A stretch of DNA of 21,960 bases from assembly GCA_002499545.1 (NCBI GenBank), contig DAME01000015.1, positions 4,401 through 26,360 of the forward strand, written 5' to 3'. Positions 20,202-21,960 of this stretch are shown one piece after another. The notes beneath the pieces are model-generated. The model worked only from the letters and a program-made list of their open reading frames with translations. It did no database searches and had not been told where the DNA came from. A program made the position numbers and the translations under genes. The stretch comes from Euryarchaeota archaeon UBA88. Its GTDB lineage: Archaea; Thermoplasmatota; Poseidoniia; Poseidoniales; Poseidoniaceae. Positions within the stretch are counted from its first letter, which is position 1. Each line of letters begins with the position of its first letter.

Positions 20202-21959
20202 TCAGTCACAGCAACTCTTTTCGAGGCTGTCTTGGGCACAGAAGCAAGTCTTGGCAGGAACAATGTCAGCACGCGAACTGCGTTCACTGAACAATGCCGT
20301 AACCTGTGCAAGTTCATCAGGAGCGTCTCCACGTGCCTCGAGACAAAGTTTGAGACCCAAGAGTCCCCACATGTTGTCCTTCCAGAGTGCGATGTCAGCC
20401 CGATAGACTTCTTCTGCTTCTTCGATTTCCCCTTGTTCAAAGAGAAGTGCTCCCAAGATATGCCGAACAGGTTGCATCTGACCCCAAGGTTCGTTGTAGG
20501 CAAGGTTGAGGGAAAGATCGACACCACGTCGCAGATGATCGAATGCAGCAGTAAAGTCGGAAGCCTCTCCACGTGCCTTGGCTTGGAACTGCTTTCTGTA
20601 TTCAATTTCCCCAGCAAGAACGGCGGCATTGACCAACAAAATACACGGCCCATCGCTTGGATCTTGGTACATCAAATTGTTGTGAAGTACGCGACCGGCA
20701 AGAGCAGGGTTTAGAATCGCTTCATTGAACAAAACCTGTTCTGCTTCAGCTTCTGCAACCATGCCCTTTGATGCATAAGCAACACCACGTGCGTAGTGTT
20801 GTGTAGCGATGGTTGCTGGGAATACATCCTTGTCAGAGTACATTGGTTCTGCGAGAATCTCGTCCCACTTACCAAACCGAATCATAACGTGCCACGGCAT
20901 AGTAACATAGGATTCAAGGAAGATTGCACCCATCGGTATAATCCCAGCAAGCATGAACTGTACACCTGAATTTTCATCACCAGCAGGAAGCGTATCCACT
21001 GCCTTGCGAGCGTACTTGAGAGCAGTCTGATATTGTCCTTCAAACATTGCACACCATACAACGAAGTGATGGTTGTGCATACGATAGAACTTGTAAAACT
21101 GTGAATCATTCCCAGTGAGTTCGACGTAGTGATCGTCGGCTTCGACTGCTGCAATGTTACATTCAATGGCTTCTTTCCATTGACCAACCCACGCATCGAT
21201 GTGCGAAGGCATGTGCACGAGGTGGCCCATACCTGGCATGGCGGTACGAAGAACGTCAGCAGCAGGAAGAGCACGCTCAGGGAAAGGAGATAATTCAAGA
21301 GCGTGGCAGTACAGGTGGCACAGAGCAATGTGTTCTTTAGCGCCCTCGGTGTTGGCAAAGGCATCTTCCATTACCTTCACCAGCAGTAAGGTGTTATCGT
21401 CTGCAGGGGTGATTTCACCGGTGGAGGTGTTCTTGTCCCAAAGTTGCCACGCTTTCAAGTTCATCAATGCCTCAACATATATTGCAGTGACATCGAGATT
21501 GCCGCTGTACTTTCGATAAAGTGGTTCCATTGCCGCAGCAAAAGCAACGTTGAGTTCTGGGTCGTTACCCATGTTCAAGACCGAGGGGTCTGCAGCGTCA
21601 CGTGCTTCTGCAGAATGGCGTTGAGCTAAGGCGTCAATAAGATCTTGCTCAAGTTCCGTGCATCCATCTTTGAGAGAGACTGCCTGTTGAATTGAATCAT
21701 GACCAGATCCAAGACCTGGACTCCAGTTGTAGTTCGATGAGACACAGTAGGCGATACCCCACCAAGCCATGGCGCACGAGGGGTCAAGTTCAGCACACTT
21801 GCTGAAGCATGCTATCGCTTGTTCGTGGTTGTAGTTGAGCATGTGGCCAAATGCTTCAGTAAACATTTTTCGTGCTTCATCATTGGCGCACGTAATGGTT
21901 GTGGCAAAGAAATAATTCGAGGCGGCTCCGAAGTCATAATCTGTTGGTGCAAGGTTCAT
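20202..21959 (-). CDS. TPR-type helical repeat protein, start at the window edge
   Basis: 585 residues from ATG 21959. The true start could lie beyond the window. It is a helical repeat protein with TPR-like units, e.g. MLNYNHEQAIACFSKCAELD then PSCAMAWWGIAYC, and later EQGEIEEAEEVYRADIALW. The segment GMGHLVHMPSHIDAWVGQWK matches a hallmark (HMPSHI...G) of a large TPR family that I know mainly from bacteria. There is no signal peptide at this start. The C-terminus is cysteine-rich (TCFCAQDSLEKSCCD), which could bind metal or form disulfides. Function unknown, probably cytoplasmic. The next leftward gene begins 78 bases after its stop. Confidence 0.82.
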   Translation of the reverse strand: MNLAPTDYDFGAASNYFFATTITCANDEARKMFTEAFGHMLNYNHEQAIACFSKCAELDPSCAMAWWGIAYCVSSNYNWSPGLGSGHDSIQQAVSLKDGCTELEQDLIDALAQRHSAEARDAADPSVLNMGNDPELNVAFAAAMEPLYRKYSGNLDVTAIYVEALMNLKAWQLWDKNTSTGEITPADDNTLLLVKVMEDAFANTEGAKEHIALCHLYCHALELSPFPERALPAADVLRTAMPGMGHLVHMPSHIDAWVGQWKEAIECNIAAVEADDHYVELTGNDSQFYKFYRMHNHHFVVWCAMFEGQYQTALKYARKAVDTLPAGDENSGVQFMLAGIIPMGAIFLESYVTMPWHVMIRFGKWDEILAEPMYSDKDVFPATIATQHYARGVAYASKGMVAEAEAEQVLFNEAILNPALAGRVLHNNLMYQDPSDGPCILLVNAAVLAGEIEYRKQFQAKARGEASDFTAAFDHLRRGVDLSLNLAYNEPWGQMQPVRHILGALLFEQGEIEEAEEVYRADIALWKDNMWGLLGLKLCLEARGDAPDELAQVTALFSERSSRADIVPAKTCFCAQDSLEKSCCD

Positions 21960-21960
21960 G

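Noticed and set aside
20163..20714. Rightward 183-residue open frame
   Set aside because: It is antisense to the TPR protein, which has family motifs, and the product looks random.

Overview
The window reads as a chromosomal segment of a marine planktonic euryarchaeon, most likely Marine Group II (Candidatus Poseidoniales). The domain Archaea is supported by an archaeal/eukaryotic-type ribosomal protein eS1 (S3Ae), a predicted exosome-associated RNA-binding protein, the archaeal purine enzyme PurP and a long-form PdxS. The lineage is suggested, less firmly, by secreted proteins anchored by one C-terminal membrane helix, with thrombospondin-type-3 calcium repeats or CARDB-like repeats outside and short cytoplasmic modules inside. 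Coding density is very high. I saw no tRNA, rRNA, CRISPR array or insertion sequence, and no gene-free stretch longer than about 170 bases.

Region 1 (1-5353): eS1 runs left off the window edge and ends in an acidic EEAPA-repeat tail. Divergent from it is a rightward set: the RNA-binding protein, a secreted arylsulfotransferase-like beta-propeller with TSP3 repeats and a membrane anchor, a seven-iron ferredoxin, and PdxS (vitamin B6 synthesis).

Region 2 (5354-12524, all leftward): a compact set read from a large CARDB-like membrane protein with two cytoplasmic zinc ribbons, through a DtxR-type metal-dependent repressor, a multi-pass membrane protein, a COG1340-like coiled-coil protein and a sugar-phosphate nucleotidylyltransferase that probably starts at CTG, to a small hypothetical protein.

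Region 3 (12616-19159, all rightward): a second coiled-coil protein overlaps by ATGA a 726-residue protein whose N-terminal half is a eukaryote-type (Cid1/Trf4-like) terminal nucleotidyltransferase and whose C-terminal half is coiled coil with a basic tail. A GNAT acetyltransferase, a small membrane protein, a Roadblock/LC7 protein, a further coiled-coil protein and PurP follow.

Region 4 (19218-21960, leftward): a secreted protein with a PGF-CTERM-like C-terminal tripartite signal, and a large TPR-type protein at the window edge.

The most notable content is the Cid1-like terminal nucleotidyltransferase (probably uridylyltransferase by its residues) fused to a COG1340-like coiled coil, translationally coupled to one coiled-coil protein and within about 10 kb of two others. 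It looks like an undescribed RNA-tailing or ribonucleoprotein system. Every functional statement rests on reading translated sequence by eye; no database search was run.
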